Origin: Methylobacterium sp. CB376
GTDB taxonomy: Bacteria > Pseudomonadota > Alphaproteobacteria > Rhizobiales > Beijerinckiaceae
Reading direction: 5' to 3'
Assembly: GCF_029714205.1 (NCBI RefSeq)
Contig: NZ_CP121648.1
Location: forward strand, 186,001-250,000
Length of the DNA: 64,000 nt
Shown: positions 10,001 to 27,939 of the stretch, piece by piece
Position numbering within the stretch: the first letter of the stretch is position 1
How the letters are laid out: every line of letters starts with the position of its first letter
Position numbers and translations under genes: made by a program
Notes under the pieces: model-generated
The model's input: only the letters and a program-made list of their open reading frames with translations
What the model was told of the DNA's origin: nothing
The model's database searches: none

Positions 10001-13000
10001 TCGCCGTGGAGCGTGCGCAGGAAGCGCGGCCAGTCCACCGCCAGCGCACCCACCTGCCGCGCCCCGCCGTCGCGCAGGATCGCCTCCAGGAGCGCCATTC
10101 CCTCCTCGGGGTCGAGGGCGATGATCCCGGCCTCCCTGAGAGACCCTTCGGCGAGGTCAGCGACGCGGCCGATCCGGGCCCAGACGCCCCAGTTGATGCC
10201 GATCGTCCGCAGGCCCAACCCGCTGCGGTGATGCGCCAGGGCGTCCAGGAAGGCGTTGACCGCCGCGTAGTTCGACTGGCCGGCGAAGCCGAACAGCGAC
10301 GAGGCCGAGGAGAACAGCACCATGAGCCCGAGGGGCTGGCGCAGCCTCAGGCTCGCCCGGTGCAGGTTCCAGGCCCCGAATACCTTGGCGGGAAGGAGGT
10401 CCGCGTAGTCGTCCCAGGTCTGGTCCGCCAGCGCGGCGTCCCGAAGGCTGCCGGCGGCGTGGATCACGCCTCCGAGCGGCGGGATCGCGCCGGAATCCAG
10501 CTCCGCGAAGAGCTCCTCGACCTCGCCGAGGTTCGCGAGATCCGTCATGCGCACGAGCACCTGCACGCCCTGCGCCCGCCACGCCTCGATCTCCTGCGAC
10601 ACCGCGGGCGAGGGCGCCCGGCGTCCGACGAGGACGAGGCTCCGCACCACCTTCTCGGCGATCAGCCAGCGCGCGGTCTCGACGCCCAGCCCGCCGAAGG
10701 CCCCGGCGATCAGGTAGGTCTTGGCAGCGTCGATGTCCGCCGCCGGCGCGGTCGCGCCCGCCGCCTTGGCGGTCAGCCGGGCGACGAGCCTCGTGCCGCC
10801 CGCGTAGCGGACCTGCCGGTCGTCGCGCGCATCCGAGGCGATCTCGTCGAAGAGCGGGGACGGATCCTCCCCGAGGTCGATGGCGACGCAGTCGAGCGCC
10901 GGGTGCTCGATCTGGATCACCTTCGCCAGACCCCACAGGGGCGCCTGCGAGAGGGCCGGCGCCGCGCCCGGGGCGTCGGCGTAGACGCCCCGGGTCACCA
11001 CGTAGAGCGGCCGCTCCCGTCCGGTCCGGACGAGTTCCTGGGCGACGGCGAGCAGGGACGCGTAGCCGAGGCGCTGATCGGCGGCGAGGGCGTCGGGCGT
11101 GGGATTGCACGAGAAGGACTCGTCCAGCCCCCAGAGGAACACCACCTTGTCGAAGGCGAGCGCCCCTGCGCCGAGGCGCTCGCGCACGACCGACGCGCAG
11201 GCGTCGGCATCCAGGTCGCCGGACGCGGCGGACAGGGCCGTGCACGCGTGTGCGACCTCGACGAGCGTGATGCCGGCGCCCTCGCAGCGGGCGCGCAGGC
11301 TCTCTGCCACCCCGCCCCGATCCGCGAAGACGAGCCAGGTCTGCCCGGAGGACGGGGTCGATGCCGGACGCGCCGCCTCCTGCGGCACCCAGGTCACCTC
11401 GTGCTGCAAGCCGTGCAGGGACCGGCCGAGCATCCGCCGCAGCTGCCCCTGCGCCACGAGCGAGACCGTGAGCCCCTGGACCGACGCGATGGTCCGCCCG
11501 TCCGCATCCAGGATCGTGACGTCACCGGAATACCGGGTCTCGGACTGCTCGCGCAGGACCGCGTGGCTGAGGAGTCTCCCGGCCGGGAGGGTCCCGGTCC
11601 ACGCCACGCTGTCGATCTGGACGGGAAGTCCGACGCGGGCGGCATCGCCGTCCTTCGCGCCGTCGACGCACTGGGACAGGACCTGGATGCACGCGTCGAG
11701 GATCGCGGGGTGGAGGATGTAGGCCGGGCGGGGGCCCGCCGCGAGCTCCTCCGGCCAGACCACCTCGCCGAGCGCTTCGCGCCGGCCCCTGAGCACCCGG
11801 GTCACGCCGCGGAAGCCGGGCCCGTACGCGATCCCCTGCGCCGCGAAGGTCGCGAAGCAGTGGTCCGCCGTCAGAACCTCCGGGCACCGCGCGCGCAGGG
11901 CATCCGGAGCCGCGGCCGCCGCGGCGGGCTCGGCCCCGAGGATCTCGATCCGGCCGCTCGCGTGGGAGGTCCAGGGCGCGGTGAGCTCCCCCTCGCAGCC
12001 GAGGACCGCGAACTCCGCCTCGACGCCGGGCGCCGGCCCCGCGGTCAGGACGCACTGGAGCCGGTAGCGCTTGGCGGGATCCAGCACGAGCGGGGTCGCG
12101 AAGTGAACGTCCCGCAGCACGCAGGCCGCCCCCTTCCCCCAGCGGACCGTCACCGCCTCCGCGACCAGTTCCAGGAACCCCGCCGCTGGGAACACGATGC
12201 GCCCCAGCACCGCATGGTCCGCGAGGAAGGCGAACCGGGTGGTGTCGATCTCGGCCTCGCACGTGACCTCGCCCGGACGGGATGCGCTCGCGAGGGTCTT
12301 GCCGATCCAGGGGTGGGCCCCGGTCTCGCGGTCACCCGCCGGAGCGGCCCGGGAGCCCGACGACACGTCGTTCCAGTAGCTCTTGCGATCGAACGGATAG
12401 GTCGGCAGCGAGAGCTTCCTGCGATGCGGGTAATCCCGGTCGAAGCCCTGGAAGTCAACGTCGTGGCCGCGCACGTAGAGCGCGCCGAGGCTCGCCAGCA
12501 TCTCCTCCCACTCGTCCGCGTCGCGTCTGGCGGAGGGCAGCCAGGCGGTGTCGTCGTCGACCTCCGGGAAGCAGTCCTGGCCCATGCCGAGCAGCACCGG
12601 ATGCGGCCCGACCTCGAGGAACCGGGTGTAGCCGAGGCGGCGCAGCGTCTGCATGCCGTCGTGGAAGCGGACCGGCTGGCGGATGTGGCGCGTCCAGTAG
12701 CCCGAATCGCACACGATCTCGGCCGAGGCCTCGCCGCCCGTCAGGTTCGAGATCAGCTGCAGGCTCGGCCGGCCGTAGGCGACGAGGTCCGCCACCTCCT
12801 CGAACGCTTCGAGGATCGGTTCCATCAGAGGCGAGTGCGAGGCGTTCGACACCGCGAGGAGCTTCGCCTTGATGCCCCTCCCCTGGAATTCTTCCACGAG
12901 GCGCCGCACCGCCGCCCTCTCGCCCGAGACGACGGTGTTCTGCGGGCCGTTGAGCGCGGCGATGGACACCCGGCCCGCGACAGTCGACAGGGCTTCGGAC

Positions 13001-15027
13001 GCAGCACGCTCGCCGACGGCCAGGGAGGCCATCGCTCCCTCGCCCTGCGACCGCTCGACCTCGTGCATGAGGAGGCCCCGCCGGCAGATCAGCCGCAGGG
13101 CGTCCTCGAGGGAGAACACTTCCGCCACCGCCGCCGCCGCGTACTCGCCCAGGCTGTGCCCCATGACGGCGGCGGGCTCGATCCCGAAGCTCCGCCAGAG
13201 CGCCGTCATCGCCCACTCGTAGGCGAAGAGCGCCGGCTGCATGTAGTCCATGCGGTCGAGCAGATCGGTCCTGTCCCCGAACATCACGGAGAGCAGCGGC
13301 ACCTCGCGGTAGGCGCTCACGATCTCGGCGCATCGGTCCAGGGCCCGACGGAAGGTGGGCTGGGTGGCGTAGAGGCGCCGGCCCATCCCGGGATACTGCG
13401 CGCCCCCGCCCGAGAACAGGAAGACGACGCCCGTCGCGCGGGCCGGCGCCGGCTGGACGGGGATCGTCACCCCGGCGGGAACCGTCTCGAAGTCCGACTC
13501 GACCAGGGTCCTCAGCCGGCCCCGCACGTCGTCGACCGACGCGCCGGTCACGGCCATGCGAAGGTCGAAATGGGCTCGGCCGAGATTCGCGGTGTGGCAG
13601 ATGTCGGCCAGCGACGGCGCCCAGCGCATGGCGAGGTAGCGGCGCGCCAGATCCCGGAGCGCGCCCTCTGATTTCGCCGACAGCGCCAAGAGGTGAAGCG
13701 GCCGGTCGGCCTCCGGCGGCTCGGGGAGGACCGCCTCGGGCGCCTCTTCGAGCACCACGTGCGCGTTGGTGCCCTGCAGGGCGAACCCGCTGATGCCGGC
13801 GGCGCGCCTGCGCTCCCCTCTCCTCCACGCCAGCGGCTGCGCGGGCACCTGGGCCGGGATGCGGTCGAGCGCGAGGGACGGGTTGAGCGTCGCGAGGTTC
13901 AGGTTCCGGGGGATCAGTTCGTTCTGCAGCGCCAGCGCAACCTTCATCACGCTGGCAACCCCGGCCGCCGATTCCAGGTGGCCGAGATTCGTCTTCACGG
14001 AGCCGATCGTCAGGGGCTCGGCCCGGGATCCCGAGAACACCGCGCCGAGGGCGCGCGCCTCGATCGCGTCGCCGACGGGCGTTCCGGTGCCGTGTGCCTC
14101 GACGTAGTCGATGTCGGCGGGGCGCAGCGAGGCGGCCTCGAGGGCCTGCCGGATCAGCGCCTCCTGGGCCAGCGCGTTCGGCACGGTCAGGCCCTGGCTC
14201 GCCCCGTCCTGGTTGACGGCCGAGCCGCGGACGACTGCGACGATGCGGTCCTGTCGCGCGAGCGCGTCGGCGAGGCGCCTCAGGACCAGGACGCCGCATC
14301 CCTCGCTTCGCACGTAGCCGTCGGCCGCCGCGTCGAAGGTCTTGCAGCGGCCGTCCTTCGCGAGCGCCCTCATCTTGGAGAGCATGTCCGTGAAGTGCGG
14401 CGTCAGGATCAGGTTGACGCCGCCTGCGAGCGCCATCTCGCATTCCCGGCTTCGGAGAGCGAGGCAGGCTTGGTGTATGGCCACCAGCGACGACGAGCAG
14501 GCCGTGTCGATGGCGACCGACGGCCCCTGGAGACCCAGGACGTAAGACACCCGCCCGGCGGCGGCGCTGAAGACGCCCCCGAGCCCGACGTAGAGGCCGC
14601 CCTCCTGGATCGCGTGCGGGTTGAGCTGGAGGTGGAGATACTCCGGGTAGGAGATTCCCACGAAGACGCCGGCGCGGCTTCCGCGCAGGCGCGTCGGGTC
14701 CTCTCCCGCATTCTCGATGGCCTCCCAGCTGACCTCGAGCAGGAGTCGCTGCTGCGGGTCCAGGAAGCGGGCCTCATCGGGCGGAATGTTGAAGAACCCA
14801 GCGTCGAACCGGTCGATCGGCTCCTGCAGGAAGCCGCCCCACTTGGCGTAGGTCTTGCCGAGCCCGGACGGATCCTCGTCGTAGATCTCGGCGGCGTCCC
14901 ACCTTTCCTTGGGAACCTCGACCACGGCGTCCCTGCCCTCCTTCAGGAGGTTCCAGTAGGAGGCCGGGTCGCCGGCGCCGCCCGGGAAGCGGCACGCCAT
15001 GCCCACGATTGCGATCGGTTCATTCAT
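4090..15027 (-). CDS. type I modular polyketide synthase, two KS-AT-DH-KR-ACP modules
   Basis: 3645 residues. Module 1: KS with Cys177 (DTACSSSL) and HGTGT; AT with Ser625 (GHSLGEY); DH with the intact HxxxGxxxxP motif HAVLGRIVFP at His938 and Asp in HPAILDACIQ; KR from about 1435 (GAFGGLG); ACP Ser1749 (GMDSLM). Module 2: KS Cys1989; AT Ser2445 (GHSVGEF); DH His2761 with a stretched motif HVVASAATGPVFP; KR from about 3227; ACP Ser3542. There is no ER and no thioesterase. KS1 begins at residue 4 with no docking helix, which fits direct loading from the ligase-ACP encoded 41 bp upstream. The acidic tail after ACP2 (about residues 3590-3645) could dock to another subunit. Each module would add two carbons and leave a trans double bond, so the natural end product is a dienoyl or longer polyenoyl thioester. 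AT2 has the malonyl-type RAFH motif; AT1 has NASH, which is ambiguous. Confidence 0.93.
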   Translation of the reverse strand: MNEPIAIVGMACRFPGGAGDPASYWNLLKEGRDAVVEVPKERWDAAEIYDEDPSGLGKTYAKWGGFLQEPIDRFDAGFFNIPPDEARFLDPQQRLLLEVSWEAIENAGEDPTRLRGSRAGVFVGISYPEYLHLQLNPHAIQEGGLYVGLGGVFSAAAGRVSYVLGLQGPSVAIDTACSSSLVAIHQACLALRSRECEMALAGGVNLILTPHFTDMLSKMRALAKDGRCKTFDAAADGYVRSEGCGVLVLRRLADALARQDRIVAVVRGSAVNQDGASQGLTVPNALAQEALIRQALEAASLRPADIDYVEAHGTGTPVGDAIEARALGAVFSGSRAEPLTIGSVKTNLGHLESAAGVASVMKVALALQNELIPRNLNLATLNPSLALDRIPAQVPAQPLAWRRGERRRAAGISGFALQGTNAHVVLEEAPEAVLPEPPEADRPLHLLALSAKSEGALRDLARRYLAMRWAPSLADICHTANLGRAHFDLRMAVTGASVDDVRGRLRTLVESDFETVPAGVTIPVQPAPARATGVVFLFSGGGAQYPGMGRRLYATQPTFRRALDRCAEIVSAYREVPLLSVMFGDRTDLLDRMDYMQPALFAYEWAMTALWRSFGIEPAAVMGHSLGEYAAAAVAEVFSLEDALRLICRRGLLMHEVERSQGEGAMASLAVGERAASEALSTVAGRVSIAALNGPQNTVVSGERAAVRRLVEEFQGRGIKAKLLAVSNASHSPLMEPILEAFEEVADLVAYGRPSLQLISNLTGGEASAEIVCDSGYWTRHIRQPVRFHDGMQTLRRLGYTRFLEVGPHPVLLGMGQDCFPEVDDDTAWLPSARRDADEWEEMLASLGALYVRGHDVDFQGFDRDYPHRRKLSLPTYPFDRKSYWNDVSSGSRAAPAGDRETGAHPWIGKTLASASRPGEVTCEAEIDTTRFAFLADHAVLGRIVFPAAGFLELVAEAVTVRWGKGAACVLRDVHFATPLVLDPAKRYRLQCVLTAGPAPGVEAEFAVLGCEGELTAPWTSHASGRIEILGAEPAAAAAAPDALRARCPEVLTADHCFATFAAQGIAYGPGFRGVTRVLRGRREALGEVVWPEELAAGPRPAYILHPAILDACIQVLSQCVDGAKDGDAARVGLPVQIDSVAWTGTLPAGRLLSHAVLREQSETRYSGDVTILDADGRTIASVQGLTVSLVAQGQLRRMLGRSLHGLQHEVTWVPQEAARPASTPSSGQTWLVFADRGGVAESLRARCEGAGITLVEVAHACTALSAASGDLDADACASVVRERLGAGALAFDKVVFLWGLDESFSCNPTPDALAADQRLGYASLLAVAQELVRTGRERPLYVVTRGVYADAPGAAPALSQAPLWGLAKVIQIEHPALDCVAIDLGEDPSPLFDEIASDARDDRQVRYAGGTRLVARLTAKAAGATAPAADIDAAKTYLIAGAFGGLGVETARWLIAEKVVRSLVLVGRRAPSPAVSQEIEAWRAQGVQVLVRMTDLANLGEVEELFAELDSGAIPPLGGVIHAAGSLRDAALADQTWDDYADLLPAKVFGAWNLHRASLRLRQPLGLMVLFSSASSLFGFAGQSNYAAVNAFLDALAHHRSGLGLRTIGINWGVWARIGRVADLAEGSLREAGIIALDPEEGMALLEAILRDGGARQVGALAVDWPRFLRTLHGEAGVPRFLEAYGRTPARGAQPKGDVVQRVLGLPASERRTVLAQVVQAEVAQILGRGRDESLDPRIGFSELGMDSLMTVQLRNRLKKQFGEHARIAASLAFDHPNIEALSEYLDAELARRGAPAAPAAAPAEPARAAAPDEDAVAIVGLGCRFPGGASDPQAYWSLLSEQRCGIVPVPRERWDNDAVYDPDPDAEGRTYARTGGFLQEPVDSFDAGFFRIVPGEARLLDPQQRLMLEVTWEALEDGGIVPTELRGTSTGVFVGLSYSDYALLVQRAGVTGGGLYAGTGSSASFAAGRISHFLGLQGPCLTLDTACSSSLVALHQAAQSLRRGECTLAVAGGVNLMLAPDNTILLSRARALSRAGQCRAFDEAADGFVRGEGCGVVILKRVRDALANGDRIYAVIRGSAVNHDGASSGLTVPNGSAQEALIRNALRVAGVQPNEVDYVEAHGTGTPLGDPIEVRALGAALGGDRSRPLLLGSVKTNLGHLEAAAGIASIIKVALSLDNELLVPQLPVERVNPNIALDEIPAQVLVAPLAWKRDDAPETGTAKRRIAGVSGFALQGTNVHVVLEEGPAATARERTAAGEAEPPAGAACLLGVSAQSGAALRQQAARYAEALDRAEAGSLLDFCWSANTGRAQFPWRAAVVARTREEMSRKLVALAAGEPAPPAEPKRIAFLFTGQGSQYLGMGRQLYQTFPVFRDALDRCAALLRRERSVDLLDVMWGGGPDGGEERLHQTEYTQAALFSLQYGLVELWKSCGVSPAAVLGHSVGEFAAAVTAGVLGWEDGLLLIADRGRLMQRGTEPGAMVAIAAPSDAVHEVVARHAGRVGVAAVNGPRSIVVSGEAADVREVARHFEAQGVPVKPLQVTRAFHSPLMDPILQPFEARASEVAFARPQIRFVSSLTGAEATDEIRTARYWTDQLRQPVLFGAGAQALVRDSQEWHVVEIGPRPTLLALAQDCVPDPARHLWTPTMGSKRPGAADERETEDASFLHALGQAYASGAPVRWRGVDFGAAPRRVRVPTYPFQRKRFWIETRPGRRDPAPSGTVAAARPLLGTRLESPVLSDKAVHEVELAAESFDFVRDHVVASAATGPVFPAAGFIEMMLEAGREASPATPVGLEAVAFENPAMLRPGESHRLQCVVSPRAAGDRTSGEIEIHFKDGPWTRCATGRFGPGAAARADAVDIEDVRRRCRSAPSADLYAVFDRMGLRYGPALRRIEGLWKGDGEALARIRGPGSDAVGEATPRFVLDPAVLDCGMQSFASCLPEGVLGETLILPVRIGALRCFGALGDARAVWSYARLVSQSGTGRRSYTGDVWILDDAGAVLAEIRGLTVMEASLGTARDLTYGVRWERTPAAAQALLGGTTLVYAEDGADQARRIVEGRLGPRAAGWHVAQSLAEARSLVADQGVRSVVFVAGDAPLLDPRRGYGPCLELIRALSRAQGSRAGAAERPRLLVVTRNAQGTGLEAAPLSVSQAPLIGLARVARLECPEIAVRLIDVEAGSAEWVEEVLADPAESEVAIRGGVRYVPRLTRLADLGTAPDRPLCDPGKSYLVTGGLGALGLDVAQWLAEQEGARTLVLIGRSDPGPEVRDRIDALRSRTGARIETVALDVADADGLRDWLTRHVRTRTLGGIVHAAGTLADATLERQDWDKFEAVARPKVLGAWNLHAATQDLAVPLDFFACFSSAASLLGNAGQANYAAANAFLDLLMHERARLGMPGLSVNWGNWDGKGLAAALRGDHGPAGAGAAGRTLMDSGLALRVFGRLLRGRVAQAGAFDIRWAEILKGSQRVNAGTFLAEFNEAEADVPDTSSAAPRTLADIVAESALAERAEAVGRFLQEELSEVLGARVDPRAGLVEQGMDSLAAVEFRNRLKGRVGYAVAIPPTVIFDYPTLDALAAYLLARFEDQEPRRGADEPRPAVRALPEAGLGGPGLADDEVEDELRALIEAELKVLEGTGADAAEELS

Positions 15028-15068
15028 GTCAACCGCGCCTCATCTCGGTCCGGGCGGAGCCCACGCAC

Positions 15069-16961
15069 TCAGGCCGCCGCGATCGCGTCCAACAGGTGCT
15101 GGGACAGTTCCTCGACCGTGGGGAATTCGAACGCCACGGTGGCCGACAGTTCGATCGTGTCGCCCAGCGCCTCGCTCAGCCGCTGCCGCAGCTGGATGGC
15201 CTGCAGCGACTTCAGGCCCATGTCGCGGAAGCCGACGCCCCTGGCGCCGACCGGGGCGGCCCGCGCGGGCCTGTCGCGCCCGTTCAGGACCTCCGCGAGT
15301 TCCGCTTCCAGGAACTCGCGGACGATCCGCTTCCTGTCGTAGGGTCCGGCCGCGTCCCGGACCCGCTCCACGATCGACCCGGTGCACGCGCGCGCCGCGC
15401 CCTTCCGCGCCATCTCCCGCAGCACCGACTTCTTGATCTTGCCGCTCGCGGTCAGCGGGAAGGTCTCGACGAAGACCACGTCGCGGGGGATCTTATAGTC
15501 GGCGATCCGATCCCGGCAGAACGCTGCCACGTCCTCGCCCGTGAGGTCGTGGCCGGCACGGACCTTGACGTAGGCGCGGCAGCGCTCGCCGAGCACCTCG
15601 TCCGGCACTCCGACGATCGCGACCTGCTCGACGGCCGGATGCTCGTAGAGGTAATTCTCGATGTCGGACGGGAAGATCGCCATCCCGCCCTGCTTGATCA
15701 GGTCCTTCTTGCGGCCGACGATCCGGACGTAGCCCTCGGCGTCGAGGGTGGCGAGGTCGCCAGTGTAGAGCCAGCCGTCGGCGTCGATGATCTCCGCGGT
15801 CTGGCGCGGGTCCTTGTAGTAGCCCTTCATCACGGCGTAGCCGCGGCAGGCGAGTTCTCCGGTGGTTCCGAGGGGCACGGGCCTGCGCGTCTCGTCGACC
15901 ACCCGCAGTTCGATCCCGGGCAGCGCCCGGCCCACCGTCTCGGCCCGGATGGCCGGCGGGTCGTCGAACCGCGTGACCGTCAGCGCGGGCGAGGTCTCGG
16001 TCAGGCCGTAGCTGACCGCCACGTTGCAGTGCATCCGGTGCATGATGTCCTTGACCACCTCGACCGGGCACGGCGCCGCGGCGATCATGCCGGTGCGAAG
16101 GCTCGTCAGGTCGAACGCGTCGAAGCGCGGCGCATTCAGCTCCAGCACGAACATCGTGGGCGTTCCGTAGAGAACGGTGCACCGCTCCTCCTCGATGGTC
16201 GCGAGCACCTCCTCGGCGTCGAACCTGTCCAGGATCACCATCGCGGCGCCAGCCGCGACCGCGCAGGCGATGCCCACGACCGCGCCGAAGACGTGGAAGA
16301 ACGGCACCACCAGCAGAAGCGAGTCCCGGTTGGTGATCTCCAGGGCGCGATTCTCGTTCATCGCGGTCCAGATCATGTTCTGGTGCGATAGCATTACGCC
16401 CTTGGGGGCTCCGGTCGTGCCGGACGTGTAGAGGATCATCGCGACGCGATCCGGGTCCGCCGCCGCCCGTTCGCCGCGCGGCCCCGACAGCAGCGCCTCG
16501 TAGGGGATCCAGCCCGGGCCTGCTTCCGCCGCCTCTCCGGCCGCGGGCACGACGACGGCGTGCCGGATCCGGGGCAGCTTGGGCCTGAGATCGTCGATCA
16601 GCCGGACGTAGTCGGCGCCGTCGAACCTGTCGGGCACGACGAGCACGGTGATCTCCGCGTGCCCGATCACGTATTCGAGCTCGAGGCTGCGGAGCTGCAC
16701 GCTCAGCGGCACGATCACGGCGCCGATCCAGGATGCGGCGAAGTACACTTCGAGGAACTCCGGCCAGTTCGGCAGCATCATGCCGACATGGTCGCCGGGC
16801 TTGATGCCGATCCCGAGCAACCCTCCGGCCAGACGCCGCGCCCTCTCGAACAGCTGACCGTAACTCATCCTCCGGTCCCGGAACACCACCGCCGGCGCGT
16901 CGGGGGTCGTATCGGCGGCGATCTGCAGGAGGTCCGGCAACGTCACCTTCGCGTATTCCAT
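15069..16961 (-). CDS. acyl-AMP ligase fused to a C-terminal acyl carrier protein (starter loading)
   Basis: 630 residues. Residues 1 to about 530 are an ANL-family adenylating enzyme: P-loop YTSGTTGAPKGVMLSH near 178, YGLTETSP, the hinge motif YTGDLA, GRKKDLIKQGG, and the catalytic Lys in PLTASGKIKKS. Residues about 545-630 are a carrier domain whose phosphopantetheine serine is Ser585 in MGLKSLQAI. The usual Asp before this Ser is Lys, a tolerated but uncommon change. It would activate an acid as an adenylate and load it on its own carrier. With an ammonia-lyase in the same locus the best guess for the acid is cinnamate or another aryl-acrylate. It lies directly upstream of the PKS whose KS sits at the extreme N-terminus, matching a loading role. 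Substrate is inference. Confidence 0.88.
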   Translation of the reverse strand: MEYAKVTLPDLLQIAADTTPDAPAVVFRDRRMSYGQLFERARRLAGGLLGIGIKPGDHVGMMLPNWPEFLEVYFAASWIGAVIVPLSVQLRSLELEYVIGHAEITVLVVPDRFDGADYVRLIDDLRPKLPRIRHAVVVPAAGEAAEAGPGWIPYEALLSGPRGERAAADPDRVAMILYTSGTTGAPKGVMLSHQNMIWTAMNENRALEITNRDSLLLVVPFFHVFGAVVGIACAVAAGAAMVILDRFDAEEVLATIEEERCTVLYGTPTMFVLELNAPRFDAFDLTSLRTGMIAAAPCPVEVVKDIMHRMHCNVAVSYGLTETSPALTVTRFDDPPAIRAETVGRALPGIELRVVDETRRPVPLGTTGELACRGYAVMKGYYKDPRQTAEIIDADGWLYTGDLATLDAEGYVRIVGRKKDLIKQGGMAIFPSDIENYLYEHPAVEQVAIVGVPDEVLGERCRAYVKVRAGHDLTGEDVAAFCRDRIADYKIPRDVVFVETFPLTASGKIKKSVLREMARKGAARACTGSIVERVRDAAGPYDRKRIVREFLEAELAEVLNGRDRPARAAPVGARGVGFRDMGLKSLQAIQLRQRLSEALGDTIELSATVAFEFPTVEELSQHLLDAIAAA

Positions 16962-17472
16962 GGAACCAGTCTCCTGCCCGTACAGAGCGAGTGCGTCCGG
17001 CGCGTGCGGCGCGGGTGGGCAGCGCGCGGCGCGGCGCGTCTGCGCACGATCGTCATGGTGAGAAGAAGTCTAGTGCCTGCCGGCGGGCCGCTCGGTGCCG
17101 GACGTCACACGAGGACCATGCGTGCCAAATCCGCTCGATTGCTTCGGAAGGGCGGATTTGGTCTTGGCTCGACCGTGCGGAGCGTAGCTCCGCCGCGGGC
17201 TGGCGGGGGCGGGCTCCGCTTCGTTCGAGCGGAGCCCGCATCACCCGTCGGTCCGATGCCGCCCATCATGCGCTCGCCGAGGTCAGCGAGCGCGTCGATG
17301 GGCAGGCGCGGGGAGCACGCCGCCATCACGCTCAGCACCCGCCCGCTGCCCTCGTCCGGGGAAGAGGGGAGCGCACCTGTCCCGACATCGCTGCGGGGCA
17401 CCCCTCCCGGACGGGAGACGGGCGCCCCGCGCAGCTTCCCTCTCCCGCACGAGCGTCCTCTCGGCGCGCCGA
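16962..17472. other. 511-bp gap between the PKS2 and ligase genes
   Basis: This is a non-coding gap inside an otherwise tightly packed minus-strand gene string. It contains the two-hairpin repeat at 17125-17237. The remaining flanks show no credible gene: open frames here are Arg/Ser/Pro-rich and read through the hairpins. The gap probably splits the locus into two transcripts or hosts an attenuator. A promoter for the ligase-PKS-thioesterase unit would have to lie at about 16970-17120, but no clear -35/-10 pair is visible. Confidence 0.6.
17125..17237. repeat. dispersed two-hairpin repeat, copy B
   Basis: Hairpin 1 has arms CCAAATCCGC (17125-17134) and GCGGATTTGG (17152-17161). About 50 bp further on, hairpin 2 has arms GGGCTCCGCT (17211-17220) and AGCGGAGCCC (17228-17237). 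The same pair in the same order and similar spacing recurs at 31334-31433, and hairpin 1 alone at 2009-2045. All three copies lie between transcription units of the polyketide locus. No transposase is nearby, so this would be a non-autonomous palindromic element. Confidence 0.78.
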
Positions 17473-26999
<9,527 letters not shown>

Positions 27000-27003
<4 letters not shown>

Positions 27004-27929
27004 GCCGTTCCTCCCGTCTGGACCTGCTCGCCCGCGAACCGCACGATCTGCCTCGTGCGGCACACCAGGCCCGCCCGCTGACCGAGCCGCACCAGAAGGA
27101 CCCAGGTCGGGAGGAAGGTCAGTGCGATAGCAAACAGGAGGGCCACGAAGACGGCGACGAGGGGCTTGCGCGTCGGACCGTTCGGCGTCGAGCAGGTTGC
27201 GATCAGCAGCGCGGAGGCGCGGAAGATGCTCTTGCCCACCGCCTCGGAGGTGGCCGTGGTCGTGAGCGCCTCGGATTGGCGCAGGGGCGGGACCGCTTCT
27301 CCGGGCCCGGGATCGAGGCCGAGATGGGCCAGCATCGCCCTCCCGAAGCGGCCGGCCGAGCGGATCGCCTCCGGCGCGACGCCGGCCTCGGGGATGTAGC
27401 GCGACACCGACTTCCTGCCCGTGATCAGCCAGAGGGGCGTCGACACGAAGGTGACGGGCCGGTTGCCCGAGCGGTCCTTGAAGGTCACGTGACCGATCAG
27501 CTTGGAGCCGAGGCGTGCCAGCTGCTCCTGCATGCTGATCTGCGCCTGCGACCACATGCTCCGGCAGGTGACCACCGTGACCACGTCCGTGCCGGCGAGG
27601 ACGCGGGCCTTCTCGGACTTCAGGAAGCTCATCATCGGAGTCGCGACCGAGAGGAACCATACCGGATAGGCGAGGACCACGAGGTCGTACGTCTCGTCTC
27701 GCGGGAAGGACGGCTCCTCGATGGCACCCGCCACCTCGCGGACCGCCTCGGGGAATACCGAGAAGAACGACAGGAAGCTCCACGGGAAAGGATAGGCGGT
27801 GGCGGGCCGGATCCGTTCAAGGTGCAGGTCGACCTCGCCGTCGCGCCGCAGCGGTTCCAGCAGATGATCGATGATCATCTCCGTCTGCCCGCTGTTCGAA
27901 TAGAAGAGGCAGAGGACTTTGCGTGTCAT
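27000..27929 (-). CDS. darA: DarA/StlC-like flavodoxin-family aromatase of dialkylresorcinol/stilbene pathways
   Basis: 309 residues. It begins MTRKVLCLFYSNSGQTEM, a flavodoxin-type phosphate-binding loop. It then carries features I recall from DarA proteins: IRPATAYPFPW, a YPVWFLSVATPMMSFLKSEKA segment, VVTVVTCRSMW, and KLIGHVTFKDRSGN. A single membrane helix lies near the C-terminus (about 258-282), also typical. In dialkylresorcinol and Photorhabdus stilbene pathways this partner aromatises the cyclohexanedione made by the DarB/StlD ketosynthase. Its start is 10 bp after the DarB-like stop and its end overlaps the PKS start by 4 bp, so the three are co-expressed. It could otherwise be a generic NAD(P)H-flavin oxidoreductase, but the DarB neighbour makes that less likely. 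No homology search was possible. Confidence 0.8.
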
Positions 27930-27939
27930 GGCGCAGCCC

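Noticed and set aside
4768..13671. A very long open frame (2967 codons) on the plus strand opposite PKS1, and similar long ones opposite PKS2, CopA, CusA and PAL
   Set aside because: These are products of high GC and codon bias on the true strand. Their translations are Arg/Ala/Gly/His-rich, lack domains, and the minus-strand frames carry complete PKS or transporter motifs.
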